In this document: piece after piece, positions 11,300-23,934 of the stretch
Layout: each line of letters starts with the position of its first letter
Position numbering within the stretch: the first letter of the stretch is position 1
Origin: Boswellia sacra
Taxonomy: Eukaryota > Streptophyta > Magnoliopsida > Sapindales > Burseraceae
Assembly: GCA_013180625.2 (NCBI GenBank)
Contig: SNVD02010247.1
Span: 1-64,000, forward strand
Length of the DNA stretch: 64,000 bases
Direction of reading: 5' to 3'
Made by a program: the position numbers and the translations under genes
The notes under the pieces: model-generated
The model's database searches: none
What the model saw: only the letters and a program-made list of their open reading frames with translations
Told to the model about the DNA's origin: nothing

Positions 11300-11950
11300 C
11301 AGATGTCAAGACTTTATCTAATACGCCTTCTTTCGTTATCGATACTGAAGCTTGACAATGGATAAGTCTTTTCAGACACATCAAATCTCAAATATTAGTA
11401 TTTAATAACAAAAAGAACCTATATCTTATTATTCTCCAAACAAGATTACGGTATCTAAATTTTTAACTTTCAGTTATTTTTCAACAAGTTCCTCTAATTT
11501 AAGTTACTTTTTATTTCCCATTTCTATTTGAACTCGACAACTTTGTTGAAAAGAGAGAGAGAGGGTCAAAATAGGGGGTTATTATGTGTTATAGTCATAT
11601 CTTTTTTTTTTTTTTTTGTCTAAGCCAATTTCAAGTTCAAGTAATGAATATTCCTTCATTTGTTCAACTGCATTTGTTAGGCTAACAATTCAACACTATA
11701 TATGAAAAGTATCTGCTCGCTATCAAGCAAACCAACTCAATAACTCAACATGCTTAACACTTGGTTAGCTAATTAAAAGATATTAAGGTTTGATTAAAAG
11801 TCAAAACGGCCCCAACTCCATTTTATCTATGTATTGGGAAGTAATCTCTAGAAATTTAGAGAAATATCCCATTCAACGCATAATCATATTGTATTATGGA
11901 AGGTTAATGCATTGTCTGTTATAATAAGATTCTTATTTCTTTATTACATT
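11300..11950. other. IMP1-SPS intergenic DNA
   Basis: AT-rich, with a T tract near 11601-11619 and a short GA run (agagagagaggg) near 11550. No coding exon is recognisable. The sequence just upstream of 11075 is the presumed IMP1 promoter. Confidence 0.4.
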
Positions 11951-11952
11951 TA

Positions 11953-12360
11953 GAGCGTGTTCCTTTAGGTTTCTCTACTGGCTAAAAGAATTTTTTTAAT
12001 CTTAAAAACTCTTTTAACTTATTTTGTGTCGTTTCATAAGAACTTATAAATGTTTAAAAAAACTATTTTATATTTTCTAAGAAAAATCCAAAATTAAGGC
12101 TTTTAGGAAATAACTCTTTTTAAACTTATTTAAAATTTTAAAATGTCAAAGATATCATAATTTAATTTTTAATATTTTAGTTTATTCTTCCTTATAACAA
12201 AACTCTATTTTAGTAATTTAACTATAATAAATGTTTCTATATTTATCCCACCAAACAATCAATAAAATTTTAATAAAAGCTCTACTTTTAAAAGCTCTAT
12301 TCTAAAAAGATCTACTTCAATAAACTATACTTAAAAAAGCCGAAACAAAGAGGCACTTAA
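11953..12360. mobile_element. Possible MITE (~410 bp)
   Basis: The left edge reads GAGCGTGTTCCTTTAGGTTT. The right edge, inverted, reads TTAAGTGCCTCTTTGTTTCGG. The ends are weakly inverted-repeat related and the interior is AT-rich and non-coding, as in miniature DNA transposons. Target duplication is unclear. Confidence 0.35.
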
Positions 12361-12479
12361 TGTTACAAACTGAGCATCTCTCTCCTTCTTTGAATTAAAA
12401 TACATAAATGATTAAGAAGTTAGTAGATTCCTTGTTGAAATAAATATATTTTGTTACTCAACATATCACTTCGGATAGA

Positions 12480-13179
12480 TTTTCTTCAGATGGTAAATGG
12501 GTAGCATATATACAGTTGTGTGCCAAAAGCAGAGCACTACTTAACACATTTATGATCCTGAAGCTGCTTAATTCTGAGAATTCAAGACCAGCCATTCTGC
12601 TGTTGGGGAATCACTTCAGAAATTTTTTGCAATAAGCAAATGTAAATGATGCTCGCGAGCCTGTATCAGTTACAAGCAAAATATATTCAAGCATGCATTG
12701 ACCTCCCAAATGTTTAACCAGGTAAGCCATCTAACCTGATGTACAATGAAGGTATGCCAGCTTATCCATAGATATTAAGATGCACTTCCATTAGTCTATT
12801 CAGTAAATATAAAGCTGAAACTAAAGCTTGTAACGTTACTTGAAAGAAAAAAGCGAGTAAAGAAAAGAATAATACGACGTAGCATTATTGATGATTTTGA
12901 AAAACTTTATTGTACAACAATGAGTGTAAATTACTTTTCTATGAACCAAGTCAAAAATCTGTGCTTTGATAAACAATATACGAGCTGAGATCAATAGCTC
13001 AATACCTTCTATGATATACAACCAGCAAAGAGCAGCTTGTCTTTGTTTTAACCACTGAAGTTCACCAGGAGCACATGTCATACTAGTAGACATAAATTTC
13101 GAGCCTTACATTTGTTAAGCAACCTCGCCGATGATGGTTTCCCCATTAAGAAGTAGCTTCCACTAATGAATTAAACAAA
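12480..13179 (-). other. Presumed 3' UTR and downstream flank of SPS
   Basis: Mixed-composition DNA just past the SPS stop codon with no recognisable coding exon. Its composition is less AT-skewed than the flank beyond 12480, which fits transcribed 3' sequence. Confidence 0.35.
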
Positions 13180-16100
13180 TTAAGCAATCCGTTCAAGATT
13201 GAACAGCACCATTTCCTCAAGAGCTGATCGAAACGGGCTCCGGGGAAGAGATTGGAGATTTTGGATTGCAAGATCAGCCTTTTCTTTTGCTAATTCTTGT
13301 GCTTTCTCAATGCCTCCACAACTCTTTACTAATTCAATGGCTTCTTCAAGGGAACCACTCTCGCAAAATTCTGATTCAATAATCTCTCTCAACTTTGGCT
13401 CTTTCTCTAGAGCAAAAATAACCGGTGCTGTGAGGTTCCCTTTTGCCAGGTCACTTCCAGCTGGCTTCCCCAGCTGCTCTGCTGACTGTGTGAAATCCAA
13501 TATGTCATCAACAACTTGGAAGGATAGACCAAGATTCTTACCATAATCATACATTTGACTCGATACACCACCATCAACTCCACTAAAAATTGCAGCTCCT
13601 TTCGTACTAGCAGCAATTAAGGAGGCTGTTTTATAGTAGCTCTTCAGTAAATACTCCTCGAGTTTGACGTCACAGTCAAACAAGCTAGATGCTTGCTTTA
13701 TTTCACCACTTGCAAAATCTTTAATAACCTGCCATAATGCTGAAATTTAGACAAACTAATTCAACGGCAATACCAGTATGTGCACCCAGTTTCTGATGCC
13801 TAAAATGCTAATTTGAGAGTTGGAAATTTCTTTCATGAAACAGCCATAAAAAAAGTGGGCAGAGAACTTTTTGGAGTATGAAAACCGATGCAGTTACTGC
13901 ATACCTGACTGATGAGCTTAATTACTTCAAGGTTTTCAAGATTTGCGAGGTACCATGAAGACTGAGCAAACATGAAGTCTCCCGCCAGTACCGCTACTCT
14001 TGTGCCATACAATTGATGTACGGTTTCCTTCCCTGCATATAAACAGCAATCCGTGCAAATCAGGAGAAACCTTGATGGCATAAAAGCTCAAAAGCAAAAT
14101 ATACCATAATATGTCACAGATATGAAAACTGGTAGCCCAACTGACATGGAAACAGAATAACAATTCATATGGGGAGATCCCAGATTTTAGTCCTGGGGCA
14201 ATTAGTGATTTATAACATATGAAGTTAGCTTCAATCATAACCAAATACCATACTATAGTCCACATGAAAGATAAACTTTTAGAAAATAAAATAATTTAAA
14301 CAAAAAGGAGAAGGTTTTGAAATTTTGAAAAGTTCTTCAAACTTTTAACACAATTCCAGAGACGTTATTCATTTCATTTAGGTTTCAAAATATTACCATA
14401 AAGTGAAACCATCATTTTCTACAGTTTTTTTTTTTTTTTTTTTTTTTTGCTTTAACGCCACACCCCCACCCCTAAGGCCCAGGCATTACTACAATAACTG
14501 AGATGCTTCTCAAATTTTGGAATAGATCTCACATGAGTGTTCTTAATTCCTAACAAAACAACCTTGAAATATTTTAGTAGTCAATCAATTGAATCTCTTT
14601 ATATTTTCTATTCTTTCTGGAGTTTAAGCAGTAACTCCCATTTGGTATCAGAACAATTTCACTAGAGTAAAAATGCAACTATGCATAATCTTTTTCCAAA
14701 ATCAAGAACCATCAACCATAATTTTATATCTACTTTCAATTTTGTCATGTATTATGCCCATGCTCTATGTCAACACCCTATAACTCCAAAAACTGACACA
14801 TATTTAAAAAGAGTTATCAAATCTTGGTGAAGTATTACATCTGGTAGACAAACTACCTCAATTAAACAATTGCTGCAGTACAGTGAAAAATTAGCTGTCT
14901 TTCAAGGGTGTGTAAATACATCCCTCTGGAATATAGTTACTCCATTGTGCTGTAAGAAACTTCTCACATGAGTATATTTCTTAGCGCCATTATATGAACA
15001 ATGATCCGTTAAACTCATGAGGGACTAACCATGGACTATTCCAGAAGTAGAATTCCTTTGCCATTGTCAGAATACAATATACCAGGCACCATTTTTTACT
15101 ACCCAGAAGCATCTAATTCAGTCCAAGATCTTGATATGGTTAATAGGATTTATCCTATAGTGCTGCACAACCATCCTACTCATATTAAGCTAAAGTTACG
15201 AACAAATCACAGGGCCAGGTTGAAAACACAATTTCACATATTGCATATAAAATGTGCATGACTCCTCTTTCAGGTCATGTACACTTGAATTTGTTATCAA
15301 TTGTGCATGTTGAAGCAATATATTAGCTTCTGCAACCTAACATGAAAATTTTATTAGCTTGCTTACAATAAATTAAAATGGTCGAAATCTATATGCAATC
15401 AGAAGTCAAACTGTCAACATGTGACAATTATTAAGTGTTGTATATGGACACAACAAAATCCAATAAGCTGCAGAAATGTGTCAGGTTCATGCTGCTCAAA
15501 TTAATATACCTTTGCACAGCAGAAGAAGCATCTATAACATTTTAAATTGATTTTGATAAGAGTAAATAAATGTACCTCTTCTCATGTTACTGTCATCTAA
15601 TACATCATCGTGTATCAAGCTTGCTGTATGAATCATCTCAATGATTTCAGCCAAACGTCGATGCTCTGTTGTAAGTTCTCTGAGAGAGAAGCACAGAATG
15701 AATCTCCTATTTTGTTTTACATTATTTATGATGTTTATAAAAATAAAAACTAAAAAACTAAAAAAAAAAAAAAGGATTTTGGACATTTCTTACTTCAATC
15801 CAACTAATTCTGCTGTTGCCCTTGACACTAGGAAAACCAAAGCTGGTCTCATCCTTTTACCACCAGCACCAAAGATCTGCTCAGCTGCAGACATTAGGAC
15901 TGGGTTTTCTGCACCAACAATCTATCAGAGCATCAACATCAGATATACAACTTTTGCATACAATATGAAAAGAGTAACGAAATACTCAGCCTCAAATTTA
16001 AGTAATGCTCTTATTTCACAGAAGTCGAATTTACATGTGAATAAAATAAGGTGATACAGAACATAATCCAAGGGGCACGTAAAATGTAAAGGTACCGAAG

Positions 16101-17757
16101 TCCAGCTTAACTGCAAGTACTATCATCAACATATATAAACATATACAAGCTTAAAATAGACAATGACAAAAATGAAGGTGGCATGGTTCTATTAATGCAT
16201 CAGCAGCATCGAACAGGCAATACAAGTTCACTGCTATAGGAAATACAACTGCCAGTAATCAAGAAATCAAGTTTGTGCTACAGAAATATCTAAGGCACTG
16301 AAAACTACCCAAAATTCCAGCATTCAATTGACTATCTTTTTTTCCCAACTGAACCTCTAGAAAAGAAGTACAAACCTAACAGGTGTTGCTATTTTTCATA
16401 CATTTTACAGCCACGCTTACTATCAAACTTTTTCAATGTCTAAGGCAAGCAGAGCATGCAACAGCCATTTCATCTGAAAAGTGATTTAGGAACTCAAAGA
16501 CATTCTTCTTCTTCTTTTTTTTTTTTTTTGACATTAAGAGTCTTTCTTCTTGAGCCACAAAAACACTATGACATAGGGTGTTTTGAGAGCCTTGTCCCGT
16601 AATCACTTTTACTTAGTGTCAAACAAAATGCTAGTCAATCCAAAGAAATTAACATGTGAGATAATCTTACTATATGACTATAGATGTAAACATATACTAA
16701 ATTTATATAATAAATAACAGATTAAAAATTTTTCCAAATCCCAAAGAATTCAGATATATTATTCAATTATTGCAAAGCATTGCTTTTACATGGAATCAAA
16801 TTGAACTGCCTTAATTTTGCAACATAAGACAGAAAGGCTAGTAAGACATTCTTCTCATTTCTCATTGAGACTGTAAATGCATAAACTCTATAGAACCTAA
16901 ACATACAAAGTATAAATACTGAAGACTTGAGCTCAACAGGGGCCACTTGAGGAACAGCTAAATAGCAATATAAAACACCACGAACCAGCATCATATATTA
17001 ATCCTGATATATCCTATTAACCATGGCCTTGGGCATTATGGCATATATAATTAAAAACATTATATATATAATTCTGAAAGCAAAGATATGCAGCATTCTC
17101 AGCACTAGAGGATATCAAAATATTCACAAAGAAAATACTTACTGACTGGAGATTTTGATTAAGAGTCCGCAGGTCATCAGCAACCACTTCAAATAAATTT
17201 GCAAGTGAAATTGGAGTTCTAGACTCTGTCTTCAAATCCAACACCGCTGGAGGACCCTGACTAACACCTACAATAATTCCACAAACACAAAAATTATGGT
17301 TTACCAATCCACCAAACTACGTATGCTAAAGCAAACACAGCCATTACCAACAAAACAACGTACTAAAAAGGATACAAAGGAGACACAAAATCAAACATAA
17401 ACCAAGTTGAGGTGTCAGAATAGCAAGCATAACCATTAAAACAGTGCACAGGATCAACTTGCATAAAACCAAGTATCAAACTTGATAAAAGATAAGCTCA
17501 GATATGGGGAAAAAAAGGGTACCATTAAGCAGAGTATCAGGTGTCTTTGTGGAATATACTCTGCACCGAGCAAGATTTTGCCTACAAAAGACCAGTCTCC
17601 TAGCAGCAGCACTGACTCCAGTTCTACTTCTTGAAACTGCCCTTGCACAACTTGTCACAGCAGACCTATCAATGGAGGCATTAGAAGAACACCCACAAGC
17701 CACCAAATCAAGCACACTTCTTCCAAAATCAAGATTGCGGCATGTCATTGACATCAT
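13180..17757 (-). CDS. SPS: Solanesyl diphosphate synthase, plastid type, 6 exons
   Basis: This trans-type prenyltransferase extends allylic diphosphates with IPP to C45 solanesyl diphosphate, the plastoquinone-9 side-chain precursor. Exons (minus): 17757-17523, 17267-17143, 15921-15794, 15679-15576, 14032-13905, 13728-13180. All introns are GT/AG, phases match, total 422 aa. Residues 1-75 are Ser/Arg-rich like a plastid transit peptide, starting [12 protein letters not shown] as in Arabidopsis SPS1/SPS2. Motifs: GKRMRP (141-146), first Asp-rich motif DDVLD (187-191), [12 protein letters not shown] in exon 5, second Asp-rich motif DDILD (314-318), C-terminus FNLERIA. Ala182, five residues before DDVLD, is small, as in long-chain synthases. 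The N-terminus argues against the mitochondrial SPS3 type. No defects seen. Confidence 0.95.
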
Positions 17758-18156
17758 TCTTAGCAATACCCAGAAAGCCAAAAAGCCACGACAATTTGAG
17801 ATTAGCTCAAAATCCCCATAAAGACCCCTGGTGGGTATATTCCAAAAATAAAAATAATAATCCAAAAAGACTTCCAAACGGGAGTTTTGCGTGTTAAGCT
17901 TTTCTCTTCATAATGAACACATACACACCAAGTGGTGGAGCTTATATTGAGTGGTAAGGAACAACCCACATAAGACTTGGGAACGATTTTGTTGTTATTA
18001 GTTAACGAGAGAATTAGAGCAGAGAAAGTTGGTTTTGTTTGTTGAATGTAAGAAAGTATATGAACCGGCCTTATCTGTGGGTCCAAATCAAATCTATGGC
18101 AATTGCAGCTGGTGGTCAAATTCCAGCCAAGCAATCAAGTCAAAAATCCCCCCCAC

Positions 18157-18160
<4 letters not shown>

Positions 18161-18204
<44 letters not shown>
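18161..18204. repeat. (CT)n-(GT)n microsatellite upstream of SPS
   Basis: A (TC/CT) run of about 37 bases followed by a short GT run, preceded by a C-rich stretch. It lies about 400 bases upstream of the SPS start codon, in its promoter or 5' UTR region on the opposite strand (GA on the coding strand). Confidence 0.9.
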
Positions 18205-18205
<1 letters not shown>

Positions 18206-18619
18206 CTGTATATAACAGGTTTTTTATTTATATACTTATTTCTTTAACCCCAAAAAAAAAGTTTCAGCCATTCAGCATGTAGCAATTGGATGATCCATAC
18301 CATGGGATATCTTATTTGTCTATGTGTCACACCCGATTTTCCATTGGTTAGTTCCGTTCGCATTTCCCTCTAATTTCATCGCATCGTCTAATTTCGAAAT
18401 AACGCAACCATTAAACTCTTAATTCGATGGTATTACCCGTGACAAATTTTATTCGAGACTTTGGAAGCATAGCATTATTGAATTTATAATGTTACTTATC
18501 TTAAATTATATCATAAATTTAAAATTGATGTACATTTGATTAATGATTACAAGGGGATGATTTGTTCATATAATAATAATGTGGTAGTCACATATGCCAA
18601 ATTGAATAAAAGACTTAAT

Positions 18620-18755
18620 ACGTATCCTAAAATTTATTTTAAAATCATGCATACTAAATAATTTTATATAATTTAAAACTATCACATTATTTATTATATT
18701 ATCAACTCATTAACTTGTCAATTACTAATTAAATATACATAATTTAGGATACATT
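18620..18755. mobile_element. MITE-like hairpin 1
   Basis: The left end, ACGTATCCTAAAATTTAT, is inverted at the right end as ATAATTTAGGATACAT. The ~100-bp interior is AT-rich. The ends are imperfect, so this is tentative. Confidence 0.35.
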
Positions 18756-18758
18756 TTT

Positions 18759-18872
18759 GGGATGAGTATCATTATTCATTCAATAATTATAATTTCAAAA
18801 ATAATACTACTCTTGTAAACTTTTTTATACAAATTAATATGGCAAATTAAAATAAATAATGATACTCATCTC
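18759..18872. mobile_element. MITE-like hairpin 2
   Basis: GGGATGAGTATCATTATTCATT at the left is mirrored at the right by AATAAATAATGATACTCATCTC (inverted, two mismatches over 22 bases). The interior is about 70 bases of AT-rich DNA. The family is unknown. Confidence 0.55.
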
Positions 18873-18892
18873 AAATTATATTGCAAACAATA

Positions 18893-19056
18893 ATATTAGA
18901 CTTACAACCCAAAGTTTATAACTTGATGTGATAGCGTAAGTAGTAAAATCTTACAGAAGATGTAACTTCCCTCATCTATTTTTTTCTCCTCTACTAAATT
19001 TTTGTCATGTAGGCTGTCACATCAGATTTAGACTTTGAATTATAAGTCTAACACTA
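18893..19056. mobile_element. MITE-like hairpin 3
   Basis: About 42 bases at the left (TTAGACTTACAACCCAAAGT onward to TGATGTGATAGC) pair with the inverted right end (GCTGTCACATCAG to ATAAGTCTAACAC), with roughly eight mismatches. The interior is about 80 bases and non-coding. Three such hairpins lie end to end from 18620. Confidence 0.6.
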
Positions 19057-20648
19057 CTTTATTAAAAATTTTATATCTCAAATAACGTATATTAATTAAT
19101 GATTATCAAGTGGATAGGTTGATGATGTAATTATTGATATATTAGTTTTAAAATCATGATGTCAAGGTAGATTTTCATTTTGTGAATTTGCCTGAACTAA
19201 AATTGTTTTGTTGTATTGAATTATTCTGTGCATGATTTTAAGCTCGACAATGAAGATTGCGGGATTCGCTTCAAACTTGAAGTCACTTGAACCAAACCGT
19301 GCCAAATTGTAATCAGCTGTAGTTGGTTATGCTCTTGATTATAGGTCTTTCAAGTGAGCAAAATCAATACCTAATTTGTCTCACGTAAATTCAAGTTTAA
19401 GCAAAACCCGATAAAAATGACCTGTGAACACCACAAATTAATGTCACTTAGGTTTATATAAGTGAGTTTGTATGAAGAGTTCACCACTTTAATTTGAAAC
19501 ATGATTTAATATATGAATTAAATAAAATAAACTATACTTGATTTGTACGTAGCTTGATATATTGTTGAACTAACTACTAGATCAGGGCATATTCTTGCCC
19601 CCTTCCCAAGGGCAAATTCTTGCTTCTTCTAGGCTTAATTTTTGAATTAACTTTTAATAAGTAGGTAGAATAATCAATATTAAGTGATGGTTCTAAAATT
19701 TTATATATAAGAAAAAATCAGTTTCCCAACCTAACTATAATTCGTATTTTTTTATCAAAATAAGATATCTATCGTTAATGTCTACTACAACAAGTATAGT
19801 TAACTATAAACTCTTATTAGTAATAACTAGTTACATGAAGATTAACTCATTTATTATTTATGCCATGCCATTTGGAAAGCATGATATTGAAATAAATTTT
19901 AGGATATTGTATTATGTTAAATCATCAAGTGGATGGTGCGATGATGTAATGAAGATATAATAATTTTAAACTAATCTCATGTCATTTTAGATGTATGATT
20001 TGAAACAAAATTTTAAAATAAGTAACTAAAAGTTGTTTAACTTTTTTTTTAATCCCGTAACCAAGTGTTGAGCAATCAAGGAAAGTATTTGGTTGTCAAG
20101 TTGGTTTTTTTAGTGCTAGACATAGCTATTGAACAATGCTAGAAATATGTATAGCCCTAGTTTTATCATAGTTTCTAACAAATTTTAAAAATATATAATT
20201 TTATGTTAAAAACTACACATTTTAAAAAATTTTGGCTATGGTTGCCGTCGGCGAATCCGCACAGACAACATCACCACAGGTGTAAAAGTGATCTCCGATC
20301 GATGATCTACTCAACAAAAATAGTATCATTTGTGTGGGATACGCTATTTACTGTCTAAATAGAAGTTTAATGGTGGATTCGAAAAGATAACCACCGCCTA
20401 TCGCAAAACTATAGCAACTTCGACGATGAAACTTGCATGGAAAGATAGATTATTGGACAACGATCTAGAAGGCGACGACGATAGCAATTACAGCTACACA
20501 TTAGCTTTGGTGAACTCTGACAGTTGAGAACAACGGTCAACGACATTAGTTTTCTACCCAAAAAAATTGCAAATCTAAATCAGTTTATTACATTTTAATA
20601 TATGTTATTTATTTTTAATGAAAGAAGGAAATTTTAACTGTTTATAAT
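19057..20648. other. Non-coding interval before copia C1
   Basis: AT-rich DNA. Around 20240-20540 the composition is more balanced (gccgtcggcgaatcc, ggcgacgacgatagc), resembling old repeat sequence. No gene or intact ORF was recognised. Confidence 0.4.
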
Positions 20649-21486
20649 TGATAGTTCTGGAGGTATGCAGTTACAAATAACAATACAGTCAACTGTTATG
20701 CAAAACAACACAGGAGGATTTTTACGTGGTTCGGTTATAAAAAAACCTACGTCCACAAACAGCTATCGAGCTGTAATTCACTATGCTCTTGTTTGTACAA
20801 TCTTTAGGACCTTTTACAGTGTTGACTCACCCTCACACACAGACCTAATCTTTTACAAATAAAATCTTCGCAAAGATTCTAAACACTAGTGAAATTGCTC
20901 ACTCTCTGTTACACAGAACTTAACAGTACACTGTTAAGTTAAACTTAACACCCGATATCTGACAGAATAAAAACACTCAACCCTCTAGATTCCAAAGTGT
21001 TTAATTACTCTCTCAGACTGAATCAATACCTCATGTACAGTTTTTTAATTTCCATACATGATTACAATGGCTCAATAAATCAAAGAAACAAAATCATTCC
21101 TTGGCGTTCAAGCTTGTCTCTTGCAAAGTTGCGGAATGTCCTATTAACAATCAACAATCTCTCTTCTTCATAAAAGACGCCCTCTCTATGTTGTTGACGT
21201 TTTATTTTATAATGAGAGACCTTCATTCAGTCATCCAAAAATCCTGTAAGTATCTTAATCAAGATCTTATTAGGATTAGGATAAAAACGTAATAGGAAAT
21301 GCCTTTAGTTAATCTCCTAAAGGAATAAGAGTATATCAACTATCTTCCTATCTTGATTAGGATACAAAATATTATCCTGATCAAGAAAGATAATAATCAA
21401 GATACTTACTATAAAAATTAGCTAGAAACAGTAAAATAGGAATAAAACACTATAATTACTTTTATCACAAGTTAATCAAAATTTTG

Positions 21487-21520
<34 letters not shown>

Positions 21521-21542
21521 ATGTGGACGTTTATCACTAACA
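20649..21542 (-). repeat. 3' LTR of copia C1
   Basis: On the minus strand it begins TGTTAGTGATAAACGTCC, directly after a purine tract, and probably ends ...AACTATCA at 20649. It contains a (TA)n run at 21488-21517. It also carries the GGACGTAGG...CCGAACCACGTAA type motif shared with the C2 LTRs. The 3' boundary is an estimate from the TG...CA rule. Confidence 0.6.
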
Positions 21543-22065
21543 ATCTCCTCCTTTTTGGCAACTTATGATGAAAGCACTTAACTATTTCTAAGGACACTAC
21601 ACGATAAACTAGTTAACAAAAATAAATGTCCATGAACAATAAGACAGACAAATGACCTAAGCAAAATAAGCAGAGAGCTGTTATGTAACTCATAACAGTA
21701 CAATATCCTGAGTATATGGCAGAACATAGTACTAAGTAAAGAGTCACCAGTACATACTACAAAACAAGAGAGAATGTTTGTTAAGCACAATAGCACTAAA
21801 AAGTCATGTAAGTCATGTAAATTCACACTGCATATAACAGAGTCATTCTCCCTCTCACTTCGTACTTATTCCCTTTGAGAAACAAGTAACACAAAAAATT
21901 AGTAAGCTGAGAGAATAACAAAATAACAGCAAACAAACGTAGTTTAGAACAGAATAAAAAATAAATAAAAACAAATAGTTCAAACAACATAGAAGAGTCA
22001 TTCTCCCCCTTGATATCATTCTCCCCCTTGATATGTGATCTGCAAAGACCATTCTCCCCCTTGAT
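21541..22065 (-). other. Multiple polypurine tracts of C1
   Basis: Three copies of minus-strand ATCAAGGGGGAGAAT lie at 22000-22014, 22018-22032 and 22051-22065. A weaker copy is near 21840 and the LTR-proximal AAAAAGGAGGAGATTG is at 21541-21556. Polypurine tracts prime plus-strand cDNA synthesis. Repeated tracts before the 3' LTR are described for Sireviruses. Confidence 0.75.
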
Positions 22066-22107
22066 TTCAGCACAAGTAGCCAAAATCTAACCAAGTCTGG
22101 GAGACTT

Positions 22108-23934
22108 TTAAACAGGTTGAGATGAAGAGCTGCCAGGGTGTTTGACAGATTTTCGAGCAACATGCTTGACTTTGCGCTTAGGAGGAGAGGTTTGCGGAGC
22201 AGATGTGTCTGGTTCTGTTGAAGCTGCAATTGGGGCTGGGTGTGCAACAGGAGCTGATGCTGGAGGAACTTCAATAGTATCCGAGGAAGTAGCTGTAACT
22301 TCAGCAACTACTCTGCGAATTTCTCTTTCAATTCTTTCAGCACTGGTTTCAGTGGTTAGAGCAGGTGGTTGTGAAGATGGGACTGGTGATGCTGGTGCTG
22401 ACAGAGGAGAAGATGGTGAAAGAGGGATGTCTACAGCTGTTGCAGTTGTAGGAATTTCCAGGGAATCTGTTTCAGCAGATGGTAAAGGTTGTTTTGTTTC
22501 GGTTTCTACTTTTGTTGGTTCATCTGATTCAGACTCATCACGCAAAGTAGAAACAGATTTTGTTGATTTCTGCTGCTTCTAACCAGATGACTTTTTCACC
22601 ATTTTTAGTTTCTTCTTTCCTATTTTGAGATTTCTCTTTACAGAGGCCTTGTTGGATTTTGTAGTTGGCTTCTGTACTGCTACTTTGTCTTTCTTAACAG
22701 CAGGCTGTGCAGCTAGACTTGATGGACTCAGAATTCTGTGCTCAGATGGTGGCGCAGTGGTTTCAGGAATGTCAGCATTTGGTGATTTTGGTTCCATAGG
22801 TGCAAGTTCAGGTTCGGATGCTATCATGTGAGGTGCTGTGGACTGAGCCTGTCCAAGAAACTGACTTTCCAACACAAATTGCTTGTGTTTAATATCCTTT
22901 AAGTCCTACAAAATTTCTGTCAAGGCAAGATTCATGAAGTCAAGTTTTTCCTCAACAGATTTCATTTGATTCTTCCTAACTCTAGTGGGTTTAGATTCAG
23001 GTACAGGGAGATTAGTTTGATCATGTAATCTCTGAAGAAACCCTTGGTGATTGATTTAGACAGAACCTCAGTTTGTTTAGTAGAACTGATAGGGACATTG
23101 TTCTGAGCAAGGATGCCTTGTATTAGACAGGGGAACACAAGCAGATAGTAGTTCGATTGATAAGAACCAATTTGAACAATTGTTCTGTATGCTAAAAGTC
23201 CAAAGTTCACTGGCCTATTAGTTCCAAGACTAAAAATGGGTTTCAATCTATCTTGCCGAACCTGATTTTGGTGGGAAGAAGGGAACCAATCAAACTAAGC
23301 TTTTTTGTGAAGCACACGGTATTTTTTCTTTAGATATTTCTGGTCAAGGCTATCTCTAGGTTTCCATTTGATATCTGTTCGACCAGTAACTTCCTTGATA
23401 ATATCAGCCATGTCAAATTCTTCATCAAGAGAATGCATGCTTCCTATTGGAATGTCCATAAACGAATTTATGACATTGGGAGAAAAATTTACAAACTTTC
23501 CCCGACAATAGACTCTATGATAATGCATGCTCCTAGAATCATCTATGGTGCTTGAAATGTTAGCATAGAATTCCTGAATCAAGGTTTTAACAGGAGGAAG
23601 AAAATTTGATAGAGTCCAATAATTGGACTCTATCATCTCGCTGACACCATAGGAGTCGAAGTCTAAGAGTTTTACAGGTCGCTCTAGCTGAAGCTTCCTC
23701 TGTGAGGTGAACCTGTCGAACTTCTGTTTGATTTCAGTCGTGAGAAATTTGTTGTTCTTTGGCTTGATCTTTTCTTTGATTTTCTTACTGGTACTTGCTC
23801 GTCAGCACTCATGGCAGGATCAACTGCTGTCTAGTCTTGTTTGTGTTGTGTTGGAGGCGACTGGCTACTGTTATCACTTTCATGACCGGAGCCGTTTGAA
23901 GAAGAAACACTTGCTGTTGAGTTCGAAGACGCCA
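22108..23934 (-). pseudogene. Extra 3' ORF of C1 (env-position, putative plant transposon protein)
   Basis: The frame starts at an ATG near 23934 with a serine/asparagine-rich peptide (MASSNSTASVSSSNGSG), then is broken by stops and frameshifts. The 23700-23295 part encodes LQLERPVKLLDFDSYGVSEM and then an EFYANISS...VYCRGKFVNFSPNVINSFMDIP segment. This resembles the 'putative plant transposon protein' domain common in plant repeats. The 22875-22108 part is Pro/Ser/Thr/Ala-rich with a lysine-rich patch. Its place between RNase H and the 3' LTR matches the envelope-like ORF of Sireviruses. I see no clear signal peptide or transmembrane segment, so an envelope function is not supported. Confidence 0.6.

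Noticed and set aside
13199..13546. Plus-strand open frame of 115 codons
   Set aside because: Antisense to SPS exon 6, which has full family support.
7994..17757. IMP1 and SPS as a functional organelle gene cluster
   Set aside because: Different organelles and pathways, with more than 2 kb between them and no shared motif seen. Co-orientation alone is not evidence.
22142..22582. Plus-strand frame of 146 codons rich in Gly/Ala/Val
   Set aside because: Mirror of the Pro/Ser/Thr-rich minus-strand ORF of copia C1. The composition is what antisense of such codons gives.
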